From Elusimicrobia bacterium RIFOXYD2_FULL_34_15 (GTDB lineage Bacteria; Elusimicrobiota; UBA8919), in contig MGVS01000039.1 in NCBI GenBank assembly GCA_001800605.1, positions 1 to 56,232 of the forward strand: a stretch of 56,232 nt of DNA, written 5' to 3'. The translations under genes and the position numbers were made by a program. The notes beneath the pieces were generated by a model. That model worked only from the letters and a program-made list of their open reading frames with translations, was not told the DNA's origin and did not search any database. Within the stretch, counting starts at the first letter, position 1. The number at the start of each line of letters is the position of its first letter. Below are positions 1 through 8,186 of this stretch, one piece after another.

Positions 1-812
1 ACTTCGCTCTCTTTATAACCAAAAAGTTTTGTAAATGCAGGGTTAACCTTTAGAATTTGGTTATCAAAATCACTTATAACTAACGCTTCATTCATTGTGA
101 AAATTATATTTTCTGCCATCATAGCCGAATCTATAACAAATAGTTCATATTTCCATATTGCATAACAAACAAAAATTGAAAACCAAGTCAAAGAACTGAT
201 AGACATCTCTGGAATTCCTAATTTAAATATGGGTATTATCTCTGGTATAGACATTAATATAGGAACAAAAAAACCTATAGTTATATAATTTAGTTGTTTT
301 CGCTTCCTTGTAGACATCGTTTTTTTTCTATAACTTATAAGCAAAAAAAGTATTGACGATAAAATTATTAAAGTCCAAATATTACTCAGCCAAAAAAGTA
401 AAGATTTTTCATTTGAAAGATAAGCATAACCCCAATATCTTTTAACCACTCCTATTGTCATTTGATCAGTAGCCAACTCTATGATTGTAAAAAATAATGC
501 AGGGATATATAATAAAAAATAAAATAATTTACTAGTATGAATATTTATTTTTTCGGTGTATATTAATACAAAATGAATTATTAAAGCAACAGTGAATGGC
601 CACAAAAAATTCATTTTTAACCAAATATAAGCAATTCCCGAACTTTCAGCTTGGCGATACATAAATTCAATAAATCCCCAATAAGATATACTAAAACAGA
701 ATAGAGAAAAAATAATATGTTGTAAGCTTTTCCTGTTCTTATAAAAAACAAAACTCCCAAGAGAAAAACTAATTATGCTACTTAATAATGATAAAAAAGC
801 GAATATATTCAT
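1..812 (-). CDS. Membrane PAS sensor histidine kinase, N-terminal part (runs off the window)
   Basis: The reading frame is open from an ATG at 810-812 to the left edge, giving about 270 residues. The first ~220 residues form about seven hydrophobic segments separated by short basic loops, the layout of 7TM sensor modules in histidine kinases. A PAS domain follows, beginning near the segment ENIIFTMNEALVISDFD and reaching NPAFTKLFGYKESE at the edge. The catalytic half must lie outside the window, so kinase activity is inferred. It starts 2 bases after the stop of the upstream kinase gene, with a GGTGA ribosome-site-like stretch, so the two are probably co-transcribed. It could instead be a diguanylate cyclase or other PAS-linked output. 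Confidence 0.75.
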   Translation of the reverse strand, partial: MNIFAFLSLLSSIISFSLGSFVFYKNRKSLQHIIFSLFCFSISYWGFIEFMYRQAESSGIAYIWLKMNFLWPFTVALIIHFVLIYTEKINIHTSKLFYFLLYIPALFFTIIELATDQMTIGVVKRYWGYAYLSNEKSLLFWLSNIWTLIILSSILFLLISYRKKTMSTRKRKQLNYITIGFFVPILMSIPEIIPIFKLGIPEMSISSLTWFSIFVCYAIWKYELFVIDSAMMAENIIFTMNEALVISDFDNQILKVNPAFTKLFGYKESE

Positions 813-814
813 AT

Positions 815-3121
815 TTATTCACCAGCTACCTTCACCGGTAACTTTACAACAAATGTTGTACCTTTACCTACCTCGCTTTCCACTTCTATTGTCCCATTAT
901 GTTTCTTTATTATTTCATAACATATACTCAGTCCTAAACCAGTTCCTTTTCCTACCTCTTTTGTAGTATAAAACGGCTCAAAGACATGTTTCTTTACTTC
1001 TTCTGACATTCCCACACCTGTATCTGATATTGAAATTATAATATATTTTTTATCTGCGTTTATCCCTGCCTGCCGGCAGGCAGGTGCGTTTAAATCAGCG
1101 TCAATCTGCGATGTCGTTATCGTTATCGTTCCGCCTTCTGGCATCGCATCCATTGCATTATTACATAGATTCACTATCACTTGCTCTATCTGATTCTTAT
1201 TTATCTCTATCTGAGGTAAATCCGGAACATACCGTTTAATAATTTCAATATTTTTAATTTTTGCATGAGCTTCTACTAACGATATTGTATCATCAATCAA
1301 CACATTGATATCTGCTTTATCCTTTACCTTATCATCTATTCTGGAAAACGTTAATAAATTACTCACTAATTTTTTACATCTTATTGCTTCCCGCTCTATT
1401 GACTTCAATGGTATATATAACGAATCCCCTTCTTTCACCATTTTAACTACACTTTGGGCAAATCCTAATATTACCCCCATCGGATTGTTTATTTCATGTG
1501 CCACCCCACCTGCTAACTGTCCTACCGCTGCCATCTTCTCGGATTGTAGTAATTGTGCTTGAAGTTTTTCTTTCTCTTTCTCCATATTTTTCCGCTCGGT
1601 TATGTCACTAAATATTGCAGCAAATTTATTATCAGAATATTTATAAGCAAAAACTTCAAACCATTTATCTAAACTTTTAACGCGATTTTCTATATGCACC
1701 GGATTTCCCGTTTGAACAACTTCCGCATACTTATCAATCCAAAACTGTTCTATGCTCGGAATAATTTCACGAATAGTATGATTCATCGCCATATCACAGC
1801 GTATTCCTGTATTATTTTCCCAAGATTGGTTAACACTTAAATAACGGAAATCTATTGGCTTGTTTTGTTCATCCCAAATCATCTCGCAAAGTGCAAATCC
1901 TTCATTCATTTTATCGAATAACATACGATAATGCTTCTCACTCTGTTTCAATGCATATTCAGCATACTTCTGCTCGGTTACGTTTTTTATAATAGATCTC
2001 GTTCTGACAAAGTTTCCTACACTATCATATATTGCTGAAGAGTTTATTATTACATCCAATTTTTCTCCATTTTTTTTGATCATTTTCCCATTTTCAACAA
2101 ATAGTATTCCTTCATGTCTTAATTTTTCAAAACCTTTTTTGACGTTGTCCCATGTTTCAGGAGCATATATTTCTTTTATATATTTTCCATCGAGTTCTTC
2201 CCTTGAATAACCAAGAATTTCACATTCCTTTCGATTTGCAAAAACAATATGACCATCAATATTAACAGAATGAATCATATCCGAAGCATTTTCAACTATA
2301 TCTTGATACCGCTTTTCAACATCTATTAATCTTTTTTCTAATACTTTTGTTGATTCTATAAATTTTTCTCTCATTTCCCAATTGAAAATTTTAAGCATTC
2401 TAATTATGACCCAACTAACAATTACAGCACAAATAGCACGAAAAAACTGAACAGGGATATGTATAACCTCAAAAAATAAATCCATATTAAACCAGTCGGC
2501 AGGAAAAAAATTTGCTTTTGGAACTACCAATCCCCCTAAAAATCCATAAACTAAAAACGATAAACTCGCTAAAATAAAATATCTCTTTACTTTTAATGAT
2601 TTCAACATTATCTCGTTACATTTATAATACGAAGAAAAACCAAATGTTATAAGTATGCACCCGGTAAAACCTAAAAAATATCTTACCAATATATTCCCAA
2701 TTTTTAAAAAATCTGCAGACATAAATGCAAAGATAAAAATAAAAATTAAAATTATAAGTAATAACCACCTCGTTAAGACACTAGCTATTCTTTTGTGAAA
2801 TGAATTTCTATCTTTCCCTAAACTAAAAAGTTGTCTTCCAAACTCAAACAACAAACAATAAGAAATAACCAATATAAACCATCGAAATATATCAAAAAAG
2901 GTATTACTTTTTTTAATTATTGACCACATATCTAAAAATTCACTCAATCCGTGGGTTATACCAAATATAGCCAATAACCAAAGTATATCCGCAATCCTAA
3001 ATTCACTTTCTTTTTTAGGTTGAATTAAAATAGCAATTCCCATTACTACAAATGCAAAACCATAGACAAAAAATACAATATCCAGATTGTTTTGAAACCA
3101 CTGTTGAATTATATCCATCAT
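815..3121 (-). CDS. Membrane PAS-PAS hybrid-sensor histidine kinase
   Basis: A 768-residue sensor kinase that would autophosphorylate and pass phosphate to a response regulator, probably the one encoded just upstream. Residues 1-245 hold six to seven membrane segments. A short coiled coil leads to two PAS domains (about 270-385 and 395-510). The HisKA domain has the H-box GGVAHEINNPMG with phospho-accepting His542. The ATPase domain shows an N-box (NLCNNAMDAMPEGG), DTGVGM and GKGTGLGLSI. The start has an AGAGGTG site 8 bases upstream. Between the N-box and the DTGVGM box there are about 19 extra residues (about 673-691, including NAPACRQAG) that are the in-frame translation of a dispersed palindromic repeat. 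No receiver domain is present in this protein. Confidence 0.93.
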   Translation of the reverse strand: MMDIIQQWFQNNLDIVFFVYGFAFVVMGIAILIQPKKESEFRIADILWLLAIFGITHGLSEFLDMWSIIKKSNTFFDIFRWFILVISYCLLFEFGRQLFSLGKDRNSFHKRIASVLTRWLLLIILIFIFIFAFMSADFLKIGNILVRYFLGFTGCILITFGFSSYYKCNEIMLKSLKVKRYFILASLSFLVYGFLGGLVVPKANFFPADWFNMDLFFEVIHIPVQFFRAICAVIVSWVIIRMLKIFNWEMREKFIESTKVLEKRLIDVEKRYQDIVENASDMIHSVNIDGHIVFANRKECEILGYSREELDGKYIKEIYAPETWDNVKKGFEKLRHEGILFVENGKMIKKNGEKLDVIINSSAIYDSVGNFVRTRSIIKNVTEQKYAEYALKQSEKHYRMLFDKMNEGFALCEMIWDEQNKPIDFRYLSVNQSWENNTGIRCDMAMNHTIREIIPSIEQFWIDKYAEVVQTGNPVHIENRVKSLDKWFEVFAYKYSDNKFAAIFSDITERKNMEKEKEKLQAQLLQSEKMAAVGQLAGGVAHEINNPMGVILGFAQSVVKMVKEGDSLYIPLKSIEREAIRCKKLVSNLLTFSRIDDKVKDKADINVLIDDTISLVEAHAKIKNIEIIKRYVPDLPQIEINKNQIEQVIVNLCNNAMDAMPEGGTITITTSQIDADLNAPACRQAGINADKKYIIISISDTGVGMSEEVKKHVFEPFYTTKEVGKGTGLGLSICYEIIKKHNGTIEVESEVGKGTTFVVKLPVKVAGE
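1051..1110. repeat. Dispersed repeat inserted in frame in the kinase gene
   Basis: The perfect 20-base palindrome CCTGCCTGCCGGCAGGCAGG lies at 1065-1084, flanked by ATCTGCG/AATCAGCG-type repeat sequence. The same palindrome occurs between genes at 19514-19533 and, with one change, at 47768-47787. Here the whole block is a multiple of three and stays open in the gene frame. Confidence 0.85.
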
Positions 3122-3137
3122 ATTGTTTTCACCTCTT

Positions 3138-3710
3138 TTAAATAAGATTTTCTATTTTTTGTTTTAATTCTTCTGCTGTAAAAGGTTTTATTAAATAACC
3201 TTCTGCACCTGATTTAATTATTTTTTCTTTCATTTCCTTTGAAGCAAAAGCAGTAATAATAATTATTTTCATTTTTTCTTTTTTAAGTTCTTTTAAAACT
3301 TCAAAACCATCCATTCCTGGCAGCCTGATATCAAGAATTATCAAATCCGGTTTAAATTCTGCTATTTTCCTGCCTGCCACAAATCCGTCCGATGCTAATT
3401 CAATGTCCACATCCTTAAAAAATTTTTTGATAACTATTGAAATAAACTTTAGAATTCCTTCTTCATCATCAACTATTAAAATCTTTTTTATGTTATTTTG
3501 AGTTTTTTGAATATTTCCGGTAGCATTCAATTCTTCGGGAATGGGCATTTTGTACTTCTTTAAAAAATCTATTAAATCGTTAATTTCAATCCTTCTGTGT
3601 CCGCCGGGAGTCTTATAGGCAGGTATTTTACCGGAATCAATCCAATCTATAACTGTACTAATATCTACATGTAATAATTTTGAAATTTGAAAAGTAGTAA
3701 GCGGTTCCAT
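3138..3710 (-). CDS. Response regulator with N-terminal excisionase/MerR-type DNA-binding domain
   Basis: About 190 residues. The N-terminal ~55 residues are an excisionase/MerR-like winged helix (TFQISKLLHVDISTVIDWI, then PGGHRRI, then a helix). The C-terminal ~120 residues are a receiver domain with the acidic pair (VDDEEG), the phospho-accepting Asp in LDIRLPG, the Thr in IITAF and the Lys in LIKPF. This order, DNA-binding first and receiver last, is the reverse of OmpR-type regulators. The ATG at 3710 was chosen because GGGGGGAAT precedes it; an upstream alternative start at 3770 would translate only palindromic repeat DNA. The gene is first in an operon with two histidine kinases and probably forms a two-component system with them. 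DNA target unknown. Confidence 0.9.
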   Translation of the reverse strand: MEPLTTFQISKLLHVDISTVIDWIDSGKIPAYKTPGGHRRIEINDLIDFLKKYKMPIPEELNATGNIQKTQNNIKKILIVDDEEGILKFISIVIKKFFKDVDIELASDGFVAGRKIAEFKPDLIILDIRLPGMDGFEVLKELKKEKMKIIIITAFASKEMKEKIIKSGAEGYLIKPFTAEELKQKIENLI

Positions 3711-3719
3711 ATATTCCCC

Positions 3720-3797
3720 CCAACCCGACTTTGATCGGGTTGGCCTCGCCAAAGCCTCCCTGTCCGCCAAAGTTTCAGTGGCGGAAGTGGCGGACCA
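3720..3797. repeat. GC-rich palindromes in the leader of the regulator operon
   Basis: Contains the inverted pair CCCGACTTTGATCGGG and several copies of the TCCGCCA...TGGCGGA type, which could fold into hairpins in the transcript leader between the promoter at 3855-3883 and the ATG at 3710. The same elements recur in other gaps. Confidence 0.7.
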
Positions 3798-3854
3798 TCT
3801 TTCTATCTTTAAGATATATCTAATAAAACTAAATATCCTAAGTATCCTAATATT

Positions 3855-3883
3855 AGTATAAAGTATTTAGCAATTTTTGTCAA
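3855..3883 (-). promoter_or_regulatory. Sigma-70-type promoter for the two-component operon
   Basis: On the minus strand TTGACA (3878-3883) is separated by exactly 17 bases from TATACT (3855-3860), a near-perfect housekeeping promoter. The only genes downstream in this direction are the response regulator and the two kinases. The leader would be about 140 bases long. Confidence 0.75.
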
Positions 3884-3936
3884 GGGGAAATATTAAAAGC
3901 AGGGTTAGGGATTAGGATTACAGATTACAAAATCTT

Positions 3937-5775
3937 TCAATCTTCTAATTTGAGTACGGCGAGAAATGCTTCTTGCGGGATGGAAACGTTGCCAAATTGT
4001 TTCATTTTCTTCTTTCCTTCTTTCTGCCTTTCAAGAAGTTTACGTTTGCGGGAAATATCACCGCCGTAACATTTTGCGATGACATCCTTTCTTAATGCAC
4101 GGACATTTTCACGGGCTATTATCCTGCCCCCGATAGATGCCTGAATAGGAATTTCAAACATCTGGCGCGGGATCAGGCCTCTCAATTTATCCACTATTTT
4201 TCTTCCGTAATATTCTGCATTGTTTTTAAATACTACAAATGATAAAGCATCCACCGGTTCATTGTTCACAAGGATGTCCAGTTTAACTAAATCGGATTCT
4301 TTATAATCGCAAATTTCATAATCAAATGAGGCATAGCCGGAAGAAACTGATTTTAAATTATCATAAAAATCTACTATAGAATCGGCCAACGGCATTTCAT
4401 ATGAAAGTTTTACCTTGTCCTCTGTGATGTATGTCATATCCAGAAAATCTCCGCGCTTGCCTTCACAGAGAGCCATTACATTGCCTACATATTGAGCAGG
4501 AAGTACAATGGTTGCTAATATATACGGCTCGTAAATTTTTTCTATGTATTGTTTTTCAGGGAATTTTGACGGATTTTCTATTTCTATAATTGCGTCTTCG
4601 CCTTTTAAACCTGTAACCGGTTTACTTCCATCTATGCATTTAATTCTGTATCTTACGTTCGGAGCGGTTATGATAAGATTTAGGCCAAATTCTCTTTGTA
4701 AACGTTCTTTGACAATGTCCATATGCAGCAGGCCTAAAAATCCGCACCTATAACCGAAACCAAGTGCAACTGATGTTTCCGGCTGATAAAAAAATGCCGA
4801 ATCTTCAAGATGTAATTTTCCTATTGCCTTTGTAAGAGCATCATAATCTCCGGGTTGAACGGGATACAAACCGCAAAAAACAAACGGTTTTAATTCCTTG
4901 TATCCGGGGTGGGCTGTCTTTGCAGGATTCTCGACATCGGAAATTGTGTCTCCGATTTTTATCTTATGAATATCCTTTATACCGAGAATTACATAGCCGA
5001 CTTCACCCGCAGAAAGTTTTTCTATTTTGTGCCTGCCTGCGGGTGCAGACGGATTTTTTATTTCAAAAAAACCGACTTCTTCAACATCGAATTTTTCCCC
5101 GGATGAAAAGAAAAATACTTTTTGACCGGCCGATATCATTCCGTCAAAAACTCTTATATAAACTATTACTCCCCTGAAGGAATCGTAGAGAGAATCAAAA
5201 GCTAAAGCTTTTAACGGTTTTTCTGCTTCACCGACAGGAGCGGGTATTTTATTTATTATTGCATCAATTATTTCTTTCGTACCTATATTTTGTTTCGCAG
5301 AAACAAGTATCGGCTTTTCATCTATTTTTAAAATTATTTCTATCTGCTGCTGGGTCTTCGGCACGTCTGCCTGTTTCAAATCAATCTTGTTTATTACCGA
5401 AATTATTTTTAGATTATGTTGTCTTGCAAGGTCAAAATTTGAAAGCGTCTGGGCTTCAACACCCTGCGAAGCATCCACAAGCAAAAGACAACCCTCGCAT
5501 GCAGCAAGAGCTCTGGAAACTTCATAAGTAAAATCCACATGACCGGGTGTATCAATAAGATTTAGTTGATATTTTTCACCATCCGGTTTAGTATAGTTTA
5601 AACGGACAGTTTTTGCCTTAATCGTTATGCCACGTTCTCTTTCAAGGTCCATTGCATCCAAAACCTGTTCGTGATGTGTAGTTGTAATTGCAGAGGTAAA
5701 CTCTAAAAGCCGGTCCGCAAGCGTGGATTTACCGTGGTCAATGTGTGCAATAATAGAAAAATTACGGATTTTCAT
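3937..5775 (-). CDS. lepA: Elongation factor 4 (LepA), ribosome back-translocating GTPase
   Basis: About 612 residues, the normal size for LepA. It binds GTP and remodels stalled or mis-translocated ribosomes. The GTPase domain begins at the N terminus with the P-loop IAHIDHGKSTL, the switch segment RERGITIKA, DTPGHVDF and NKIDL. The LepA-specific C-terminal domain is visible in the GGDISRKRKLLERQKEGKKKMK region. The ATG at 5775 was chosen because family members start MKxIRNFSIIAHIDHGKS; the 34 codons upstream are hydrophobic repeat translation. Residues about 242-248 (NPSAPAG) look like extra sequence relative to other LepA proteins and coincide with a GC-rich repeat. It stands alone between repeat-filled gaps. 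Confidence 0.96.
   Translation of the reverse strand: MKIRNFSIIAHIDHGKSTLADRLLEFTSAITTTHHEQVLDAMDLERERGITIKAKTVRLNYTKPDGEKYQLNLIDTPGHVDFTYEVSRALAACEGCLLLVDASQGVEAQTLSNFDLARQHNLKIISVINKIDLKQADVPKTQQQIEIILKIDEKPILVSAKQNIGTKEIIDAIINKIPAPVGEAEKPLKALAFDSLYDSFRGVIVYIRVFDGMISAGQKVFFFSSGEKFDVEEVGFFEIKNPSAPAGRHKIEKLSAGEVGYVILGIKDIHKIKIGDTISDVENPAKTAHPGYKELKPFVFCGLYPVQPGDYDALTKAIGKLHLEDSAFFYQPETSVALGFGYRCGFLGLLHMDIVKERLQREFGLNLIITAPNVRYRIKCIDGSKPVTGLKGEDAIIEIENPSKFPEKQYIEKIYEPYILATIVLPAQYVGNVMALCEGKRGDFLDMTYITEDKVKLSYEMPLADSIVDFYDNLKSVSSGYASFDYEICDYKESDLVKLDILVNNEPVDALSFVVFKNNAEYYGRKIVDKLRGLIPRQMFEIPIQASIGGRIIARENVRALRKDVIAKCYGGDISRKRKLLERQKEGKKKMKQFGNVSIPQEAFLAVLKLED
5031..5052. repeat. Possible repeat remnant inside lepA
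   Basis: A GC-rich stretch starting GCCTGCCTGCGGG resembles half of the CCTGCCTGCCGGCAGGCAGG palindrome and encodes NPSAPAG, about seven residues that E. coli-type LepA lacks between the GIF and GEVG segments. This comparison is from memory of the family. Confidence 0.4.
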
Positions 5776-5974
5776 AAAATTAAAGATGGTGTATGATTGC
5801 GGGATAGCGTGATAGAAAATAAGGCAAAAAATGAAAAAGTAGAAAGGAAAATAAAAATTCACAGCTAACCTTTCCACCTCTCTACCTTTTACCTTTCTAT
5901 CTTTCCACCTGCTTTATACAATGCACAATCGCACAATCGTGCTATCGCACTAACTCACAATTTTGCTTTAATAT
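5776..5974. repeat. Gap upstream of lepA filled with nested inverted short tandem repeats
   Basis: Around 5868-5916 are 7-8 base units of the type TTTCCACC/TTTCTACC. Around 5920-5958 are 8-base units GCACAATC, GCACAATC, GTGCTATC. Near 5806-5850 both families recur in the opposite orientation (GCGGGATAGCGTGATAG, then GTAGAAAGGAAAA), so the gap can fold into a long imperfect hairpin. No gene or clear promoter was seen. Confidence 0.65.
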
Positions 5975-7696
5975 TTAATGTTTTCTTCTTTGTTTTATTT
6001 TTCTTAAAATAATATCTCTTTTACTTGGATCGTTTAATATTTCGTCTGCCATTTTTTTTGCAGCAGCAAGATTTACTCTTCTGACTTCTTTCTTTGTCCT
6101 AAGTACCGAACTGGAAACAACGCTAAAATGTTCCAGGCCTAAACCTAAAAGTATTTCTGTATACAATGGATCGCCGGCCATTTCACCGCACATAGAAACC
6201 CATTTCCCTGCTTTTTGCCCGGTATCTATTATTGTTTTTAATAATCTCAATATTGAAAGATGCAGAGGATCATAAAGATTAGTAACATATTCATTTATTC
6301 TGTCTACCGCAACGGTATATTGTATTAAATCATTTGTACCTATAGATAAAAAGTCTGCTTCCTTTACCAATATATCAACAGTTAGTGCCGCTGACGGTAT
6401 CTCTATCATTACACCTACTTCTACATTCTCATCATATTGAATTGTCTTACTGCTTAATTCCTTTTTTACTTCATTTAATAAATAATTCGCAGCCCTAAGC
6501 TCGTCAATTCCTGAAATCATCGGATACATTATTTTTACATTCCCGAATACCGATGCCCTTAATATTGCCCTAAGCTGAATCTTGAAAACTTCGGGATGCC
6601 GGAGGCAAAATCTTATTGCACGAAGGCCCATAAACGGATTTCTTTCTTCTTTTAAATTAAAATACGGCAAGAGTTTATCGCCGCCTAAATCAATTGTCCT
6701 TATTACCACCGAATTTGGAAATACTTTTTCTACCACCATCCTATATGATTCAAATTGTTCTTCTTCACTCGGGAATTCTCTCCTGTTTAAAAAAAGATAT
6801 TCCGTCCTAAAGAGACCTATCCCTTCCGAACCGTGAGATATAACAGATTTTGTCTCTTCCGGAATTTCAATATTGGAAGCAACAACAATTTTTTTACCGT
6901 CAGTTGTCACCGCAGGAAGATCCATGTACTTAGAAAGTTCTTTTATTTCACCAATATATAATTGCTGCCTTCTCTTGTAATTTGTAATTGTGTCTTCATC
7001 CGGATCTATAATTACGACTCCCTCATTACCATCTATAATGACTGTCTGGCCATGAATAGCATGCGTTGTAATATCTTTCATGCCGACAACAGCAGGAATT
7101 TCCATTGCGCGCGCCATAATCGCAGTATGAGATGTTACCCCGCCCATATTTGTTGCAAATGCAAGAACATTTTCCTCTTTCATTACAATAGTATCCGTCG
7201 GAGTTAGATTATTAGCAAAAACTATTGAATGTTCTGTCACCTCAGAAAGCATTTTTTTATGGGCACCGGTTATATGTTTCATAATCTTCTTGCCGACATC
7301 GAGGATATCTTTCCCGCGTTCCCTGAAATATTCATCTTCTATTTTATCAAAAACCTGAGAATATTTTTCAATAACGTTATATAATGCATATTCTGCATTT
7401 ATTAGCTCTTTGTTTATTTTAGATATAACGTCTTTTTCAAAAGTCGGATCTTCCGCAATAAAAATGTAAGCTTCGAAAAGCTTAACATGTTTTTTTCCAA
7501 AATGTTTTGCTACTTTTCCTTTTGCTTTTTCCAGTTCTAATTTCGTATCGATAACTGCATTTTTAAATTTTTCTATTTCACTATGAACATCTTCTTTAGC
7601 TATTGGTTTTTTTACTGCAGAAAACTCTTCATCTTCTATAACAAAAGCTTTTCCGATTGCTATACCATCTGAAGCTGCAATACCTTTATATAACAT
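5975..7696 (-). CDS. ptsI: PTS enzyme I (phosphoenolpyruvate-protein phosphotransferase)
   Basis: 573 residues, full length for enzyme I and without the N-terminal GAF domain of PtsP. It takes phosphate from phosphoenolpyruvate onto a histidine and hands it to HPr. The active His190 lies in GGVTSHTAIMARAMEIPAVVG. The PEP-binding TIM-barrel half shows GIGLFRTEYLFLNR, the IRTIDLGGDK segment and the catalytic Cys motif WVSMCGEMAGDPLY. The gene follows ptsH on the same strand with a ~90-base hairpin-containing repeat between. No PTS permease (IIB/IIC) is in the window, so the phosphate probably serves regulation through the two IIA proteins nearby. Confidence 0.97.
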   Translation of the reverse strand: MLYKGIAASDGIAIGKAFVIEDEEFSAVKKPIAKEDVHSEIEKFKNAVIDTKLELEKAKGKVAKHFGKKHVKLFEAYIFIAEDPTFEKDVISKINKELINAEYALYNVIEKYSQVFDKIEDEYFRERGKDILDVGKKIMKHITGAHKKMLSEVTEHSIVFANNLTPTDTIVMKEENVLAFATNMGGVTSHTAIMARAMEIPAVVGMKDITTHAIHGQTVIIDGNEGVVIIDPDEDTITNYKRRQQLYIGEIKELSKYMDLPAVTTDGKKIVVASNIEIPEETKSVISHGSEGIGLFRTEYLFLNRREFPSEEEQFESYRMVVEKVFPNSVVIRTIDLGGDKLLPYFNLKEERNPFMGLRAIRFCLRHPEVFKIQLRAILRASVFGNVKIMYPMISGIDELRAANYLLNEVKKELSSKTIQYDENVEVGVMIEIPSAALTVDILVKEADFLSIGTNDLIQYTVAVDRINEYVTNLYDPLHLSILRLLKTIIDTGQKAGKWVSMCGEMAGDPLYTEILLGLGLEHFSVVSSSVLRTKKEVRRVNLAAAKKMADEILNDPSKRDIILRKIKQRRKH

Positions 7697-7708
7697 ATTT
7701 TTCTCAAT

Positions 7709-7791
7709 TTGATTATACAGGTTTTTTATCTAATCTGTGTAATCGTTTTTCAAAATCCGTGTAATAAGACATCCTTCTTTATAGAATGTCA
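7709..7791. repeat. Composite repeat: GTGTAATC units plus hairpin at the 3' end of ptsH
   Basis: Copies of ATCTGTGTAATC-like sequence are followed by a hairpin (GACATCC paired with GAATGTC, 7768-7790) that overlaps the ptsH stop codon. It is the shortest of four such modules (12641, 19503, 47622), all placed directly after a stop codon. It might act in transcript termination or 3'-end protection, but no U-run follows on the minus strand. Confidence 0.65.
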
Positions 7792-8055
7792 TTCTTCTTC
7801 AAATTTCTTACTGATTAGATCTTCTACTGCGGCTAGTAATTCCGCTTCATCAGGACCATTGATTAAAAATCGTAATTCTGTCCCCTGTCCGGCAGCAAGC
7901 ATCATAAGACCCATTATAGATTTACCGTCAATCTCCTGATTGTCTTTGATTACTTTAATAGACGCTTTAAATTTACCCGTTGTCTGAACAAAAAGTGCTG
8001 AAGGGCGTGCATGCAAGCCTAATTTATTCTTTATCACAAGTGTCTTTTCAATCAT
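7789..8055 (-). CDS. ptsH: HPr phosphocarrier protein
   Basis: 88 residues, the usual HPr length. His15 (GLHARPSA), the site phosphorylated by enzyme I, and Ser46 (DGKSIMGLMML), the regulatory site for HPr kinase, are both present. The intact Ser46 fits with the hprK gene found 6.6 kb downstream in the same orientation. It lies between a GH57 glucanotransferase gene and ptsI. It would shuttle phosphate to the mannose-type and fructose-type IIA proteins of this cluster. Confidence 0.97.
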   Translation of the reverse strand: MIEKTLVIKNKLGLHARPSALFVQTTGKFKASIKVIKDNQEIDGKSIMGLMMLAAGQGTELRFLINGPDEAELLAAVEDLISKKFEEE

Positions 8056-8089
8056 AATTAAACTTCCTTATAAGTCGCCCGGAACAAGT

Positions 8090-8186
8090 GCGATAGTGGG
8101 ATGGCGCGATAGTGCATAGTTTGAAATCAGTTGTTCAAGCCGCTACTTTCTATCTATCTACCTCCGCCAGTTGGCGGATTACCTTT
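8090..8186. repeat. Short tandem repeats between ptsH and the GH57 gene
   Basis: GCGATAGTG-type 8-base units (8090-8118) are followed by TTTCTATC/TCTACC units and the palindrome TCCGCCAGTTGGCGGA (8163-8178). These are the same families as in the gap upstream of lepA. Confidence 0.6.

Noticed and set aside
3711-3770. N-terminal 20-residue extension of the response regulator
   Set aside because: It translates palindromic repeat DNA and lacks a ribosome site, while GGGGGGAAT precedes the ATG at 3710.
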